Positions 17,298 through 25,899 of a stretch of DNA of 64,000 bases are shown here, piece by piece. Each line of letters begins with the position of its first letter. Position 1 is the stretch's first letter. Source of the stretch: Flavobacterium aquidurense (GTDB taxonomy: Bacteria; Bacteroidota; Bacteroidia; Flavobacteriales; Flavobacteriaceae); NCBI RefSeq assembly GCF_001404985.1, contig NZ_JRLF01000012.1, positions 372,001-436,000 on the forward strand. Reading direction: 5' to 3'. A program made the translations under genes and the position numbers. The notes beneath the pieces are model-generated. The model saw only the letters and a list, made by a program, of their open reading frames with translations. It was not told where the DNA came from and made no database searches.

Positions 17298-19271
17298 TTA
17301 TTTTATAATTCTCGTTAGTCCGATATTTTCCGGAGCGTGAAGCACCATAGGAAATTTCTCTATTTTTACAGAACTACTGTCTAAACCAAATGCTCTTTCT
17401 TCAGATAAACTCAGTTTCTTGATAAAGAAATAAGAGTTCATGATAATGTTTTCGTGCCATCTTAAATCGTTGTCATTCGATAGGAATTTCTCGGACAATA
17501 CAAATTTAAAGTCACCAATAATATTGTTTTTGTTCAATGATTCGTAACGGCTTGTAATATCTACTTCTCCGCGTTTTACCATATCACGAATTACTTCCCT
17601 GAACATTAAATTGATTTTTGTAGGTTCTCTAAAACCTAGGTTAAAATCGATTCTGTAGATATCATCTTTCGCAATCTCAGTAACTTTATATTGTGTTTTA
17701 TAAGGTTCAGTAAGAATGTTTACATGTACAAACCAATAAATATCAGCTCTTTTAGGACGTTTTTGTAATATAGAATAAATTACTTTTTCCTCTAATTCAT
17801 CAACACGATTTGCATTGGTCATGTAAACCAAATGCGTGGCATATTTAGGAATTGATAAGTCTTCACTCAACTCCATTAATACTTTTTTATAATCGTCAAT
17901 TTTGATGATTTTAGTGTAGCTTTTATTAATTTTCTTAGCCAGATACCAAATCGTCATAATCGAAATCAGAATCATGGCAATGATTAGGGTTACATAACCA
18001 CCCTCAGCAAATTTGGTAATATTAGCAATTAAGAAACTAAATTCTATCAATAAATAAATTGTGATAAGCGGTACCATCAAATACAATTTTACTCTTTTCA
18101 TTATTAAATAATAATTAAGTAAAATAGTGGTCATAATCATACATAGAATGATAGCAAGACCATAGGCATGCTCCATGTTGCCTGATTTTTCGAAATGCAG
18201 CACGATTCCAACACAACCAAAAAACAATAACCAGTTAATCGACGGGATGTATAATTGTCCTTTGACTTCAGTAGGATATTTGATTTTTACCTTTGGCCAG
18301 AAATTCAGTCGCATTGCTTCATTTATCAAAGTAAATGAACCGCTAATAAGTGCTTGAGAAGCAATAACAGCTGCTAAAGTTGCAACAACAATCCCAAACG
18401 GAAGAAACCAATGTGGCATGATGAGGTAAAAAGGGTTTCCGTTTTCTCCACCTAATTGCTGTAAAGTGCTTCCTTCATGATGAATTAGATAAGCTGCCTG
18501 ACCAAAATAGTTTAGTACTAAAGTTGTTTTTACGAAAATCCAGCTAATTCTGATATTTTTTCTTCCACAGTGTCCCATGTCAGAGTATAAAGCTTCTGCA
18601 CCCGTTGTACATAAAAACACAAAACCAAGTACGAAGAAACCATCAGGATGAATCGATAATAAATGGTAAGCATAATAAGGATTTACTGCTTTTATTACCT
18701 CCGGATGATTTATAATCTGGATAGTTCCAAGAGTTCCCAACATAGCAAACCAAATTAGCATCATTGGAGCAAAAAACTTTCCAACCAGCTTGGTTCCAAA
18801 TTGTTGTATGGTAAATAATATGAACAAAATTCCGATAACAATATATACAATTGTTTCAGTTTGCATTGTAGGATAAAAAGCTCTGATTCCTTCTACGGCA
18901 GATGATATCGAAATAGGAGGGGTTATAATTCCATCGGCAAGCAAGGCACTTCCACCAATTATGGCGGGCACGATGAGCCATTGAATTTTAGTTTTTTTGA
19001 CCAGTGCGTACAGTGCAAAAATACCACCTTCGCCGTGATTATCAGCGCTTAAGGTAATAAGAACGTACTTTATGGTAGTTTGTAGGGTCAAAGTCCAGAA
19101 AACACAAGAAATTCCACCCAGAACAATGTCAGAATTAATGGCGTATTCACCAAGTATGGCTTTCATTACATACAATGGAGAAGTACCAATATCCCCATAA
19201 ATAATCCCTAATGTTATCAATAAACCCCCTATAGACAACTTACTATGTAAGTTTTTATGCGATGCGCTCAT
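17298..19271 (-). CDS. kup: KUP-family potassium uptake transporter
   Basis: A K+/H+ symporter of the KUP/HAK/KT family, 657 residues from the ATG at 19269-19271. The N-terminal signature GGLLITLGIIYGDIGTSPLYV (about residues 14-34) contains the family's GxxYGDIGTSP motif. About twelve membrane segments fill residues 15-430, and the C-terminal third is a hydrophilic cytoplasmic domain, as in E. coli Kup. An upstream Met in frame would add 19 residues with no family match. It ends with its own terminator and is monocistronic. Confidence 0.95.
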   Translation of the reverse strand: MSASHKNLHSKLSIGGLLITLGIIYGDIGTSPLYVMKAILGEYAINSDIVLGGISCVFWTLTLQTTIKYVLITLSADNHGEGGIFALYALVKKTKIQWLIVPAIIGGSALLADGIITPPISISSAVEGIRAFYPTMQTETIVYIVIGILFILFTIQQFGTKLVGKFFAPMMLIWFAMLGTLGTIQIINHPEVIKAVNPYYAYHLLSIHPDGFFVLGFVFLCTTGAEALYSDMGHCGRKNIRISWIFVKTTLVLNYFGQAAYLIHHEGSTLQQLGGENGNPFYLIMPHWFLPFGIVVATLAAVIASQALISGSFTLINEAMRLNFWPKVKIKYPTEVKGQLYIPSINWLLFFGCVGIVLHFEKSGNMEHAYGLAIILCMIMTTILLNYYLIMKRVKLYLMVPLITIYLLIEFSFLIANITKFAEGGYVTLIIAMILISIMTIWYLAKKINKSYTKIIKIDDYKKVLMELSEDLSIPKYATHLVYMTNANRVDELEEKVIYSILQKRPKRADIYWFVHVNILTEPYKTQYKVTEIAKDDIYRIDFNLGFREPTKINLMFREVIRDMVKRGEVDITSRYESLNKNNIIGDFKFVLSEKFLSNDNDLRWHENIIMNSYFFIKKLSLSEERAFGLDSSSVKIEKFPMVLHAPENIGLTRIIK

Positions 19272-19348
19272 GTATGTTTTTATAAAAGACGGTTGCAAAT
19301 TTACTGTTTTAAAACAAATTAGCATCAATTATAATTAAAAAGATAAAA

Positions 19349-19376
19349 AAAAGCACAATCGTCAAATTGTGCTTTA
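19349..19376 (-). terminator. Intrinsic terminator
   Basis: AAAGCACAAT - CGTCAA - ATTGTGCTTT, flanked by A-rich and T-rich sequence. It sits between two leftward genes and closes the one that ends at 19406. Confidence 0.75.
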
Positions 19377-19405
19377 GTTTTTTATTTAGAAATGCGAATT
19401 TATTA

Positions 19406-20656
19406 TTAACCTCTTCTTCCTCCTGCGCTTCTTCCTCCCGCACCACTTTCTCTTTGAGGCTGGCTGCTTCTTGATTCCTGACTTGCTCTTGGAGCTTCAG
19501 AACGTTGCGTATTTTGAGTTCTCATTGAAGATCCTCTGTTTTCTGAATTCCCTCTGTTATCAGAATAACTTCTGGAAGTTTCAGTTCTTTGAGTTGGAGC
19601 AGGTCTGGTAGTATTAACCGGACTTTGCGACTTCCCTCTTGAAACATTCGAATTGTTCTGACTATAATCTCTTCTGTTTTCTGTTCTTGGAGTGCTTTCA
19701 ACTCTTACAGGATTATTTACTGGAGAATTGTTTACAGGATTCGATGTGTTTCTGTCAGAAGACACTGAACGATTTGTATTATAGCTTCTGTCAGTATTAG
19801 TTCTGTTTTCAGCATAATTTCTGTTTGGAGCAGTTCTGTTGTCTGTTGAAGATACTCTTCCTGTATTTGATCTGTTTGTGCCGTAATTTTGGCTTCTGCC
19901 TGATTCTCTGCTTGCAACACGTCTTTGATCCAGATCATATCTGTTAGACACATTCGAATGTCTTTGAGCAAAGCTATAGTCAGGACGTCTTGTTTCGTAA
20001 CCGTAGGTACGTCTGGATTGGTATAAAACCGGCGCAACATAACTTCTTCTTGTATTTACATAATTGTAATGATTATTTACGTTGATACATATATTGATGT
20101 TGTTTCTATATCTGTAAATTGGGTAAGGTCTCCATGCTGCATAATAAGTTGGATACATATTCCAACCCCATGTAGAATAATATGGTCTGTAATTTGTAAC
20201 CCAAAATGAGCTGTAAATTACCGGAGCAACGCTATAAACCGGCTCGTAGATGTAATTGTCTCCGTACAAATAAGTGTTACCAACAACCTGAACGCTAACT
20301 TTATTATAATTATCTCTTTCTACATCAATTGTAGCAACATCCTGATAAACATCACGATCTAAAACAGCCTGGATAATTACAACATGGGTTCTGTTTTCTA
20401 CTGATTCTATCACTCTTAAATAATCAACTTCATTGTCGTCATTTAAGTCAAGATTTGAAATTTGATATTTTGGGTCATTCAAACGTCTTTCAAAATCCTG
20501 TAGATTCGCTGATTCTCCAAACATAGAGGCAACGGCTCTTAAATCTAAATTATCGCTTATATCTGAATTTTTTGCATATACAGTAGTTTGGCTTTGTACT
20601 TGTACAGAACTAAAACCTAGTGTTAGCAGGGCTATAAAAAGTAGTTTAGTTTTCAT
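19406..20656 (-). CDS. Secreted protein with Arg/Asn/Ser-rich tail, 416 aa
   Basis: Signal peptide MKTKLLFIALLTLGFSSVQ, cut near SQT. Residues about 28-120 form a conserved-looking domain containing an EF-hand/dockerin-like loop (LDLNDDNEVDYLRV), so calcium binding is possible. A Tyr/Trp/Pro-rich stretch follows (about 130-200, YSSFWVTNYRPYYSTWGWNM). The remaining 200 residues are low complexity, rich in Arg, Asn, Ser, Thr and Gln, and end GAGGRSAGGRRG. The strongly basic, disordered tail is odd for an exported protein and could bind polysaccharide or nucleic acid. No family is recognised. Confidence 0.65.
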   Translation of the reverse strand: MKTKLLFIALLTLGFSSVQVQSQTTVYAKNSDISDNLDLRAVASMFGESANLQDFERRLNDPKYQISNLDLNDDNEVDYLRVIESVENRTHVVIIQAVLDRDVYQDVATIDVERDNYNKVSVQVVGNTYLYGDNYIYEPVYSVAPVIYSSFWVTNYRPYYSTWGWNMYPTYYAAWRPYPIYRYRNNINICINVNNHYNYVNTRRSYVAPVLYQSRRTYGYETRRPDYSFAQRHSNVSNRYDLDQRRVASRESGRSQNYGTNRSNTGRVSSTDNRTAPNRNYAENRTNTDRSYNTNRSVSSDRNTSNPVNNSPVNNPVRVESTPRTENRRDYSQNNSNVSRGKSQSPVNTTRPAPTQRTETSRSYSDNRGNSENRGSSMRTQNTQRSEAPRASQESRSSQPQRESGAGGRSAGGRRG

Positions 20657-20777
20657 TTTAAATCATATTAAGATTAATATTGTGAGATATCCAATTACTG
20701 TGCCAGAAAAAAACACCTAACTTATTTTATATTTTGTAAATAATTGTATTTTAGCGCCGAATAAACTTTAATTTATT

Positions 20778-21839
20778 ATGAAAAAACTAATTTTATTTTG
20801 TTGCGCTTTTGTTTTGTTTATGTCTTTTAAGACGCTGAATTACAGTGATAAAATAGGGTTGAATGGTTATTTTTCGACTGTGAAAATTGATACTTTATTT
20901 AAGGATAAAATTAGTATTCGCGCCATCTCAATAGATAAAAATAAGGTCTGGTACGGCGGCGATAATTCTCGTTTTGGATACTATGATTTAGATAAAAATG
21001 AGAAATTTGAAGAACATATTTATCGTGATACTTTAAAGTTGGAATTTAGAAGTATAGCACAAACTTCAAACGATGTTTTTTTATTAAGTATAGGAAATCC
21101 CGCACTACTTTATCAGGTTTCTAAAAAAACTCAAAAAGTAAAATTAGTATACAAAGAAGTACATGATAAAGTATTTTATGATAGTATGCAATTCTGGAAT
21201 GATAAAGAAGGAATTGCTGTAGGTGATCCCACCGAAGATACTTTTTCAATTATTATTACACGCGACGGAGGCGAAAACTGGACTAAATTATTGTCTGATA
21301 AACTACCTACAAACGCTACAGGCGAGTCAGCCTTTGCAGCCAGTAATTCGAATATTATAATAAAAGGAAATGAAACCTGGATTTTTTCAGGCGGAAAAAA
21401 AGCTAGGACTTTTTATTCTCCAGATAAAGGTAAAACCTGGAAAGTAATTGAAACTCCTATAGTTCAGGGTAAACAAATGACCGGAATTTTTACTGCTGAT
21501 TTTTATGATGCAAAAAACGGTTTTATTGCAGGAGGTGATTATGATTTACCTGATGAAAAAAAGGATAATAAAGCCTTTACAAAAGATGGAGGAAAAACCT
21601 GGAATTTGATAGGACAAAATGAAGGTTTTGGTTATGCTTCTTGTGTGCAGTATGTTCCGGGAACAAATGGACAGCAACTCGTGTGTGTGGGATCAGGAGG
21701 ATTGCAATATTCAACTGATAACGGAGCTTCATGGGTGCAATTGTCAGATGATACCAAACTTTTTACAATTCGCTTTCTAAATAAAAATACTGCAATTGCT
21801 GCAGGTTATAATAAAATGGTTCGAATTAATTTTAAATAA
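20778..21839 (+). CDS. Secreted BNR/YCF48-like beta-propeller protein
   Basis: 353 residues with a short signal peptide (MKKLILFCCAFVLFMSFK). Asp-box repeats S/T-x-D-x-G-x-x-W occur four times: TRDGGENWTKL, SPDKGKTWKVI, TKDGGKTWNLI and STDNGASWVQL. This indicates a sialidase-type propeller like the YCF48/Hcf136 group. Flavobacterial homologues are often labelled oxidoreductase without evidence. No catalytic sialidase residues are obvious, so a binding or assembly role is more likely. It starts divergently from the Arg-rich secreted protein gene. Confidence 0.75.
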   Translation: MKKLILFCCAFVLFMSFKTLNYSDKIGLNGYFSTVKIDTLFKDKISIRAISIDKNKVWYGGDNSRFGYYDLDKNEKFEEHIYRDTLKLEFRSIAQTSNDVFLLSIGNPALLYQVSKKTQKVKLVYKEVHDKVFYDSMQFWNDKEGIAVGDPTEDTFSIIITRDGGENWTKLLSDKLPTNATGESAFAASNSNIIIKGNETWIFSGGKKARTFYSPDKGKTWKVIETPIVQGKQMTGIFTADFYDAKNGFIAGGDYDLPDEKKDNKAFTKDGGKTWNLIGQNEGFGYASCVQYVPGTNGQQLVCVGSGGLQYSTDNGASWVQLSDDTKLFTIRFLNKNTAIAAGYNKMVRINFK

Positions 21840-21842
21840 CAA

Positions 21843-21882
21843 GAACCCTAAATAATAAAGTAAGTATTATTATATAGGGTTC
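21843..21882. terminator. Long inverted repeat, probable terminator
   Basis: GAACCCTAAATAATA - AAGTAAG - TATTATT-ATA-TAGGGTTC. It lies between convergent genes. It lacks a long T-tract, so it may act as a factor-assisted or 3'-end-stabilising hairpin rather than a classic terminator. Confidence 0.55.
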
Positions 21883-21910
21883 CTGTCGCTGTTGTACTGT
21901 AAAATGTGTT

Positions 21911-22369
21911 TTAATCTTTACCTGCTTTATCTCGATATTGCTGCAGTAATTTGCGATTAAAATCGTCTTCTGATTTTTTAAGTTTTAGTATTTTTTTTGC
22001 TGAAAGTACTTTCTTTAAATTCGTCATGTATTTATCGCGCAAAAGATACAATTCTTTGTCTGTACTTTCCATCTGTGATAAAAGTGTTACAGCTTCCTTT
22101 TCAGACATTGAATTGATATTGTCATCATCTAATTTGCGCATGTACGTTTTCATTTTCTGATGTCTTAATTCAAATTGTTTATCGTCATAAGCATTATAAA
22201 TGGGCCAGAATTTTTCAGCTTCTGTAGAAGTTAATTCCAGCTCAGTCGTTAAAAATGAAACTTTATAAGCTTTAATTTTTTCTCGTTTTTCATCCGTTTT
22301 ACCACTTTGGGCATAAAACGAAAAACTAATCAGAAAGAGTATTATCGGAAGTATATTTTTGATTTTCAT
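21911..22369 (-). CDS. Periplasmic Spy/CpxP-like protein (sensor of ECF sigma type)
   Basis: 152 residues with a signal peptide (MKIKNILPIILFLISFSFYA). The mature part is helical and rich in Lys/Glu/Leu, with the ELTSTEAEKFWPIYNAYDDK stretch typical of flavobacterial proteins annotated as sensor of ECF-type sigma factor, which resemble the Spy/CpxP helical-hairpin fold. It is third in the operon sigma factor - anti-sigma-like - this gene, starting 13 nt after the stop of the membrane protein. A role in envelope-stress sensing or periplasmic chaperoning is inferred from context. Confidence 0.75.
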   Translation of the reverse strand: MKIKNILPIILFLISFSFYAQSGKTDEKREKIKAYKVSFLTTELELTSTEAEKFWPIYNAYDDKQFELRHQKMKTYMRKLDDDNINSMSEKEAVTLLSQMESTDKELYLLRDKYMTNLKKVLSAKKILKLKKSEDDFNRKLLQQYRDKAGKD

Positions 22370-22381
22370 TTTTTAATTGTT

Positions 22382-22798
22382 TTATTCGGATATTAAATGC
22401 TCAATATTTGGATTTGTTGCCAGAATATCCTCCAGGGTTTCATCTTCAATTGCAACATTTTTACTTAGTTCCTGAATGTCTTTTGTATCTAATTTTTGAA
22501 TCAAATCATATTGATTTAAATTCGATTGGTAAGATAAATAAGTTTCTAAGGTATCTTCATCAAGATCTTTAGAAGTGTTATTGTAATTGTTTATTATAGG
22601 AATCATTAATGCAATAACAACAACTGCTGCAGTAAGAAGCGAAAGCACTTTTTTACGTTTGTAAATCGGGATTACTTTTACTTCTTTTTCTTCGTTTACT
22701 TGTTGTAAAACTTTTGCCGAAAAATTATCAAAGTAATGTTCCGGAGTTTTAAATCCAGTTGTTATTTTCGGTTCGTTTTCTAATTTAAATGCTTTCAT
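22382..22798 (-). CDS. Anti-sigma-factor-like single-span membrane protein
   Basis: 138 residues. The N-terminal cytoplasmic part (KTPEHYFDNFSAKVLQQVNEEK) is followed by one membrane helix (VLSLLTAAVVVIALMIPII, about 50-68) and an acidic outer domain that ends LEDILATNPNIEHLISE. Its position directly after the ECF sigma gene and its topology fit an anti-sigma factor, although the classic ZAS zinc motif (HxxxCxxC) is absent. It lies 33 nt after the sigma stop. A copy of the putative ECF promoter pattern lies immediately upstream. Confidence 0.7.
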   Translation of the reverse strand: MKAFKLENEPKITTGFKTPEHYFDNFSAKVLQQVNEEKEVKVIPIYKRKKVLSLLTAAVVVIALMIPIINNYNNTSKDLDEDTLETYLSYQSNLNQYDLIQKLDTKDIQELSKNVAIEDETLEDILATNPNIEHLISE

Positions 22799-22804
22799 AA
22801 TGTC

Positions 22805-22833
22805 TATAAGATATGTTTTATAACAAAAGGTTT
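22805..22833 (-). promoter_or_regulatory. ECF-type promoter-like sequence before the anti-sigma gene
   Basis: On the minus strand AAACC (22833-22829), 17 bp, then TCTTATA (22811-22805). This matches the pattern upstream of the sigma gene (AAACC-N17-TCTAATA). The ATG follows after only 6 nt, so a transcript from here would be nearly leaderless; it may instead be a duplicated sequence. No experiment-independent proof is possible here. Confidence 0.35.
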
Positions 22834-23374
22834 AATTTGATGTAACATATATTTCAATTTTTTTTACGGCATGATGATAAGATGCTTTCAAAGCGCCAAC
22901 TGAAGTTCCCAGAATTTCAGCTATTTCTTCGTATTTTAATTCTTGAAAATATTTCATTTTAAAAACCAATTGTTGCTTTTCCGGCAAGGTTACAATTGCT
23001 TTTTGAAGTTTTATCTGGATTTCGTCGCCATCAAAATAAACATCAGCTTTCAGATTGTCAATGGTTTTATTTTGTAATGCTTCAGATGTTAATCCGTTTA
23101 ATTTAGCTTTCTGATTTAAAAAAGTTAGGGCTTCGTTAGTTGCAATGCGGTACATCCAGGAAAAGAGTTTACTTTCTCCCTTAAAATTCTTTAAATACTG
23201 AAAAACTTTTACAAACGTATTCTGCAATACATCATCTGTATCATCATGGTTCAAAACAATGTTTCGAATATGAGAATATAATGGTTTTTGGTAATCAGAC
23301 AAGAGTTTTTGAAACGCTGTATTCTGCGTTTTAGGATCTAATAATTGTTGTATAAATTCCTTCTCGTCTGTCAA
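22832..23374 (-). CDS. ECF-type RNA polymerase sigma-70 factor
   Basis: 180 residues with sigma region 2 (YSHIRNIVLNHDDTDDVLQNTFVKVFQYLKNF... SWMYRIATNEALTFL, about 30-90) and region 4 (LPEKQQLVFKMKYFQELKYEEIAEILGTSVGALKASYHHAVKKIE, about 128-172). Region 3 is missing, as expected for an ECF sigma. It heads a minus-strand operon with an anti-sigma-like and a periplasmic sensor-like gene, so it probably responds to an envelope signal. A candidate autoregulated promoter (AAACC-N17-TCTAATA) lies 17 nt upstream of the start. Confidence 0.93.
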   Translation of the reverse strand: MTDEKEFIQQLLDPKTQNTAFQKLLSDYQKPLYSHIRNIVLNHDDTDDVLQNTFVKVFQYLKNFKGESKLFSWMYRIATNEALTFLNQKAKLNGLTSEALQNKTIDNLKADVYFDGDEIQIKLQKAIVTLPEKQQLVFKMKYFQELKYEEIAEILGTSVGALKASYHHAVKKIEIYVTSN

Positions 23375-23390
23375 ATTTTTCGATTTATCT

Positions 23391-23419
23391 TATTAGAATG
23401 AACTTTAAACAAAAGGTTT
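23391..23419 (-). promoter_or_regulatory. Candidate ECF autoregulatory promoter
   Basis: AAACC (23419-23415), 17 bp, TCTAATA (23397-23391) on the minus strand, upstream of the sigma gene start at 23374. AAACC resembles the AAC core of ECF -35 elements. The 15-nt sequence ATTAAACCTTTTGTT is shared exactly with the region before the anti-sigma gene. Confidence 0.45.
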
Positions 23420-23434
23420 AATGCATCATTTATT

Positions 23435-24583
23435 TTAAAATTCTGACTGCTCTTCTTCCGTAGTAGGTTTTGGTGCTGGTTTTGGTGTTTCCGTTGCAGG
23501 TTTAGGTGTTGTAGGTTCTGCTGTTGGAGTAGTATATACAGGAGTTTTTACTACAGGAACTACTTTAGGTTTTACAGGAAAATAAATTTCTGTCATCAAT
23601 TTAGATGGGCTTTTTACATCCAGCTTGCTAATAGTCAGAATTTCAAGATGAGACCAGCTTAACTCAGGCGTAATTTTTTCTTTGTTGATAAAAGCTGTAG
23701 TTTTTGCAATTGCGGCATTCAAATGTGTGTAATCGCCTTTTAGAGTTGTTTTTACGGCTTCAAAACCATTGAGTTTTCCTCCTAAAATATCACTTCCGGA
23801 TGTGGTCATGATTTCTTTATTCGTAGGTAAACAAATCGATATTTTTGCTAATCCCTTTTCGGTATCGTAAGTGTGATAAATTATAAAAGGTTTTCCGTTT
23901 GTGGATAGACCATTGTTTTTACTAAACTCAATAAGTTTCGGAATTACAATTCTCGCATTTTTATTTATTTTAGAGATTTCGCTTGTAAAAGTCTGTTTGA
24001 TATATGGTGTTTCGGTTTTCTTTACGACACCATTTACGTTAATCGCAAAAGTTTTGGTTTCGTAGTCTAAATTTTTGTCGATGTTAGCAAGGCTTTTTTC
24101 ATAAATAGTTCCAATAACTTTATCAGAACCTCCGTTTAAGGCAGTATAAACTTTAAATAAAAAACTCATTGTTCCGCTTGCTTTCCAGGTCACTTTTGTT
24201 TTTCCTGCTAAAGTATCTTTAAATGTCCAGTTTACATCAGCTTCTGTACCGTCATATTTCATTTTTTGCTGAATACTTTCGCCGTCAATTGCTTTTAGGG
24301 TAATAGCATTTCCTTTTCCCTCAGTTCCGTCCCAATAATAAGAAGCCCCGTTGCCGGATGTTTTATTAGGGAATGTCATTTTTATTGATGAGTCTTCGAC
24401 AGACCACGATTCAAAATCTTCGTAATTTCTAAAATCATTTATGTAATTATAAACTGTTGCTTTTGGCGAATTAATCACTTTGCTTCTTTCAACAGAAAAA
24501 ATCCCTTTTTGGGTAGCGACAAAAACAGTAAGAGCAACTAAGCTTAATAATAATAGTAGAAATAAATATTTTAGAATCTTCAT
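23435..24583 (-). CDS. SRPBCC (START-like) plus GyrI-like effector-binding protein
   Basis: 382 residues. One N-terminal membrane helix (LKYLFLLLLLSLVALTVFVA), then a polyketide-cyclase/SRPBCC domain (about 30-175; SVERSKVINSPKATVYNYINDFRNYEDF). A GyrI-like/AraC effector-binding domain follows (about 185-330; FIIYHTYDTEKGLAKISICLP... GGKLNGFEAVKTTLKGDYTHL). The C-terminal 50 residues are Pro/Thr/Lys-rich and disordered. The two small-molecule-binding folds suggest sensing or carrying a hydrophobic ligand; no enzymatic residues are identifiable. The gene is adjacent to, but separate from, the ECF operon. Confidence 0.8.
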   Translation of the reverse strand: MKILKYLFLLLLLSLVALTVFVATQKGIFSVERSKVINSPKATVYNYINDFRNYEDFESWSVEDSSIKMTFPNKTSGNGASYYWDGTEGKGNAITLKAIDGESIQQKMKYDGTEADVNWTFKDTLAGKTKVTWKASGTMSFLFKVYTALNGGSDKVIGTIYEKSLANIDKNLDYETKTFAINVNGVVKKTETPYIKQTFTSEISKINKNARIVIPKLIEFSKNNGLSTNGKPFIIYHTYDTEKGLAKISICLPTNKEIMTTSGSDILGGKLNGFEAVKTTLKGDYTHLNAAIAKTTAFINKEKITPELSWSHLEILTISKLDVKSPSKLMTEIYFPVKPKVVPVVKTPVYTTPTAEPTTPKPATETPKPAPKPTTEEEQSEF

Positions 24584-24773
24584 TGTAGTCGTTTATTTTG
24601 TGTCGTAAAGTTATAAATTTAAATTACCTGTCGCAATAATAGCGGAGCAATAAAAGTACACTTTATAAATTATATTGGTCAAAAAAAGCTTTTAAATAAA
24701 CGTTTTTGAAGATGTTTAATTGTAAAAGCTCTTAAAATTATTTTATTCTAAATATAGCAATAAATTCTATAAA

Positions 24774-24962
24774 TTATCTTTTAAAGAAGAATTTAATAAC
24801 AAATAGAAGAGCAATAAAAATCAAGAATACAATTAAAACTTTGTAATTTCCTTTATAAAAAACTTTATGCAAAGCGAGATCTTTACGGTAAGCAAATATC
24901 ATTACGATTACAAATGCAATAAAAAAACAGAGAGCGAATATTAATTGTCCTTGACTAAACAT
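24774..24962 (-). CDS. Small two-helix membrane protein, 62 aa
   Basis: Two hydrophobic helices (about 6-26, LIFALCFFIAFVIVMIFAYR; and about 42-60, KVLIVFLIFIALLFVIKFFF) joined by a short basic loop with KDLALHKVFYKGNYK. This type of tiny membrane protein is conserved in flavobacteria but has no assigned function. It is divergent from the pyrophosphohydrolase gene and has no close partner on its strand. Confidence 0.6.
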   Translation of the reverse strand: MFSQGQLIFALCFFIAFVIVMIFAYRKDLALHKVFYKGNYKVLIVFLIFIALLFVIKFFFKR

Positions 24963-25045
24963 AGTTGAAAATTATTTTTTGACAAATTTAGAGAATTGTA
25001 CACGAATAGTTGCTAATTTGCCATCTCATTTAATCAAATAATATC

Positions 25046-25426
25046 ATGAAGAAACAACTTGATGCCGTAACAGAATTTCATACTGCTTTTAAAATTGGTC
25101 ATAGCCAGACCCCAATTGCTGATTTAGGCGAAACAAAGAAAATACTTCGCTATAATTTGATGAAAGAAGAAAACGAAGAATATCTTGAAGCAGTTCAGAA
25201 TAATGATTTAGTCGAAATTGCTGATGCTCTTGGTGATATGATGTATATTTTGTGCGGAACAATTATCGAACACGGTCTGCAAGATAAAATTGAAGCCGTT
25301 TTTGATGAAATTCAGCGTAGTAATATGAGTAAATTGGGTGAAGACGGACAACCTATTTACAGAGAAGACGGTAAGGTAATGAAAGGGCCGAATTATTTTA
25401 AACCTGATTTTTCTAAACTTCTATAA
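25046..25426 (+). CDS. MazG-like nucleoside triphosphate pyrophosphohydrolase
   Basis: 126 residues of the all-alpha NTP pyrophosphohydrolase superfamily. The metal-binding pattern is EENEEYLEAV (ExxE, about 37-46) followed by EIADALGDMMYILCG (about 53-67, the ExxD motif). The C-terminal segment SNMSKLGEDGQPIYREDGKVMKGPNYFKPD is typical of the phosphoribosyl-ATP-diphosphatase-like group often annotated as nucleoside triphosphate pyrophosphohydrolase. Likely a housecleaning enzyme removing non-canonical nucleotides. It is monocistronic with its own terminator. Confidence 0.88.
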   Translation: MKKQLDAVTEFHTAFKIGHSQTPIADLGETKKILRYNLMKEENEEYLEAVQNNDLVEIADALGDMMYILCGTIIEHGLQDKIEAVFDEIQRSNMSKLGEDGQPIYREDGKVMKGPNYFKPDFSKLL

Positions 25427-25432
25427 AAATAC

Positions 25433-25472
25433 AAATCCCTAATAAGTTTCTAAAACCTATTAGGGATTTTTT
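25433..25472. terminator. Intrinsic terminator
   Basis: AAATCCCTAATA - spacer - TATTAGGGATTTTTT. It lies between two convergent genes and is usable in both directions. Confidence 0.85.
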
Positions 25473-25486
25473 GTTTTTTAGATTTG

Positions 25487-25843
25487 TTATTCCGCATTTG
25501 GAATATCTTCTAAACGATAATAAATTTTTAAACCTCTTTCCTGAGCAATTCGAACATCATTATCCGCTCCTTTTGATTCGCCTTCGAGACGTAGAACGGC
25601 GTCACATTTTTCAAGAAGCCTGTGTGCAACAGGATATTGTATTTCATCCCACACACTATCGCCAATATATTTAGAACCGGCTAAATGTAATAAAGGCAAA
25701 GCAAGCCATTCGCCAATTATGGGCAAATGTCCCATTCTGAATAAAGGCAGCGCTACGGCTTCTAATTTTTCTAGATTTTGTTGAATTAATTTGGGATCAT
25801 CATTTGTCCCGCCACGATATGGTCCGGCAATAAGTATAAGCAT
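25487..25843 (-). CDS. DUF4406-like / nucleoside deoxyribosyltransferase-like protein
   Basis: 118 residues from the ATG at 25841-25843 (MLILIAGPYRGGTNDDP); an upstream in-frame Met adds an unmatched 8-residue lysine-rich leader. IAGPYRGGT is the glycine-rich opening of the nucleoside 2-deoxyribosyltransferase-like fold, and the later CDAVLRLEGESKGADNDVRIA segment carries the conserved SxGAD-like acidic motif near the active-site Glu. The true substrate is unknown. It partners no obvious pathway gene. Confidence 0.7.
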   Translation of the reverse strand: MLILIAGPYRGGTNDDPKLIQQNLEKLEAVALPLFRMGHLPIIGEWLALPLLHLAGSKYIGDSVWDEIQYPVAHRLLEKCDAVLRLEGESKGADNDVRIAQERGLKIYYRLEDIPNAE

Positions 25844-25899
25844 GTCTTTATATTTTTTACAAATCACGTGAAGTTGTTACAGTAAAAAAATAATGTAGT

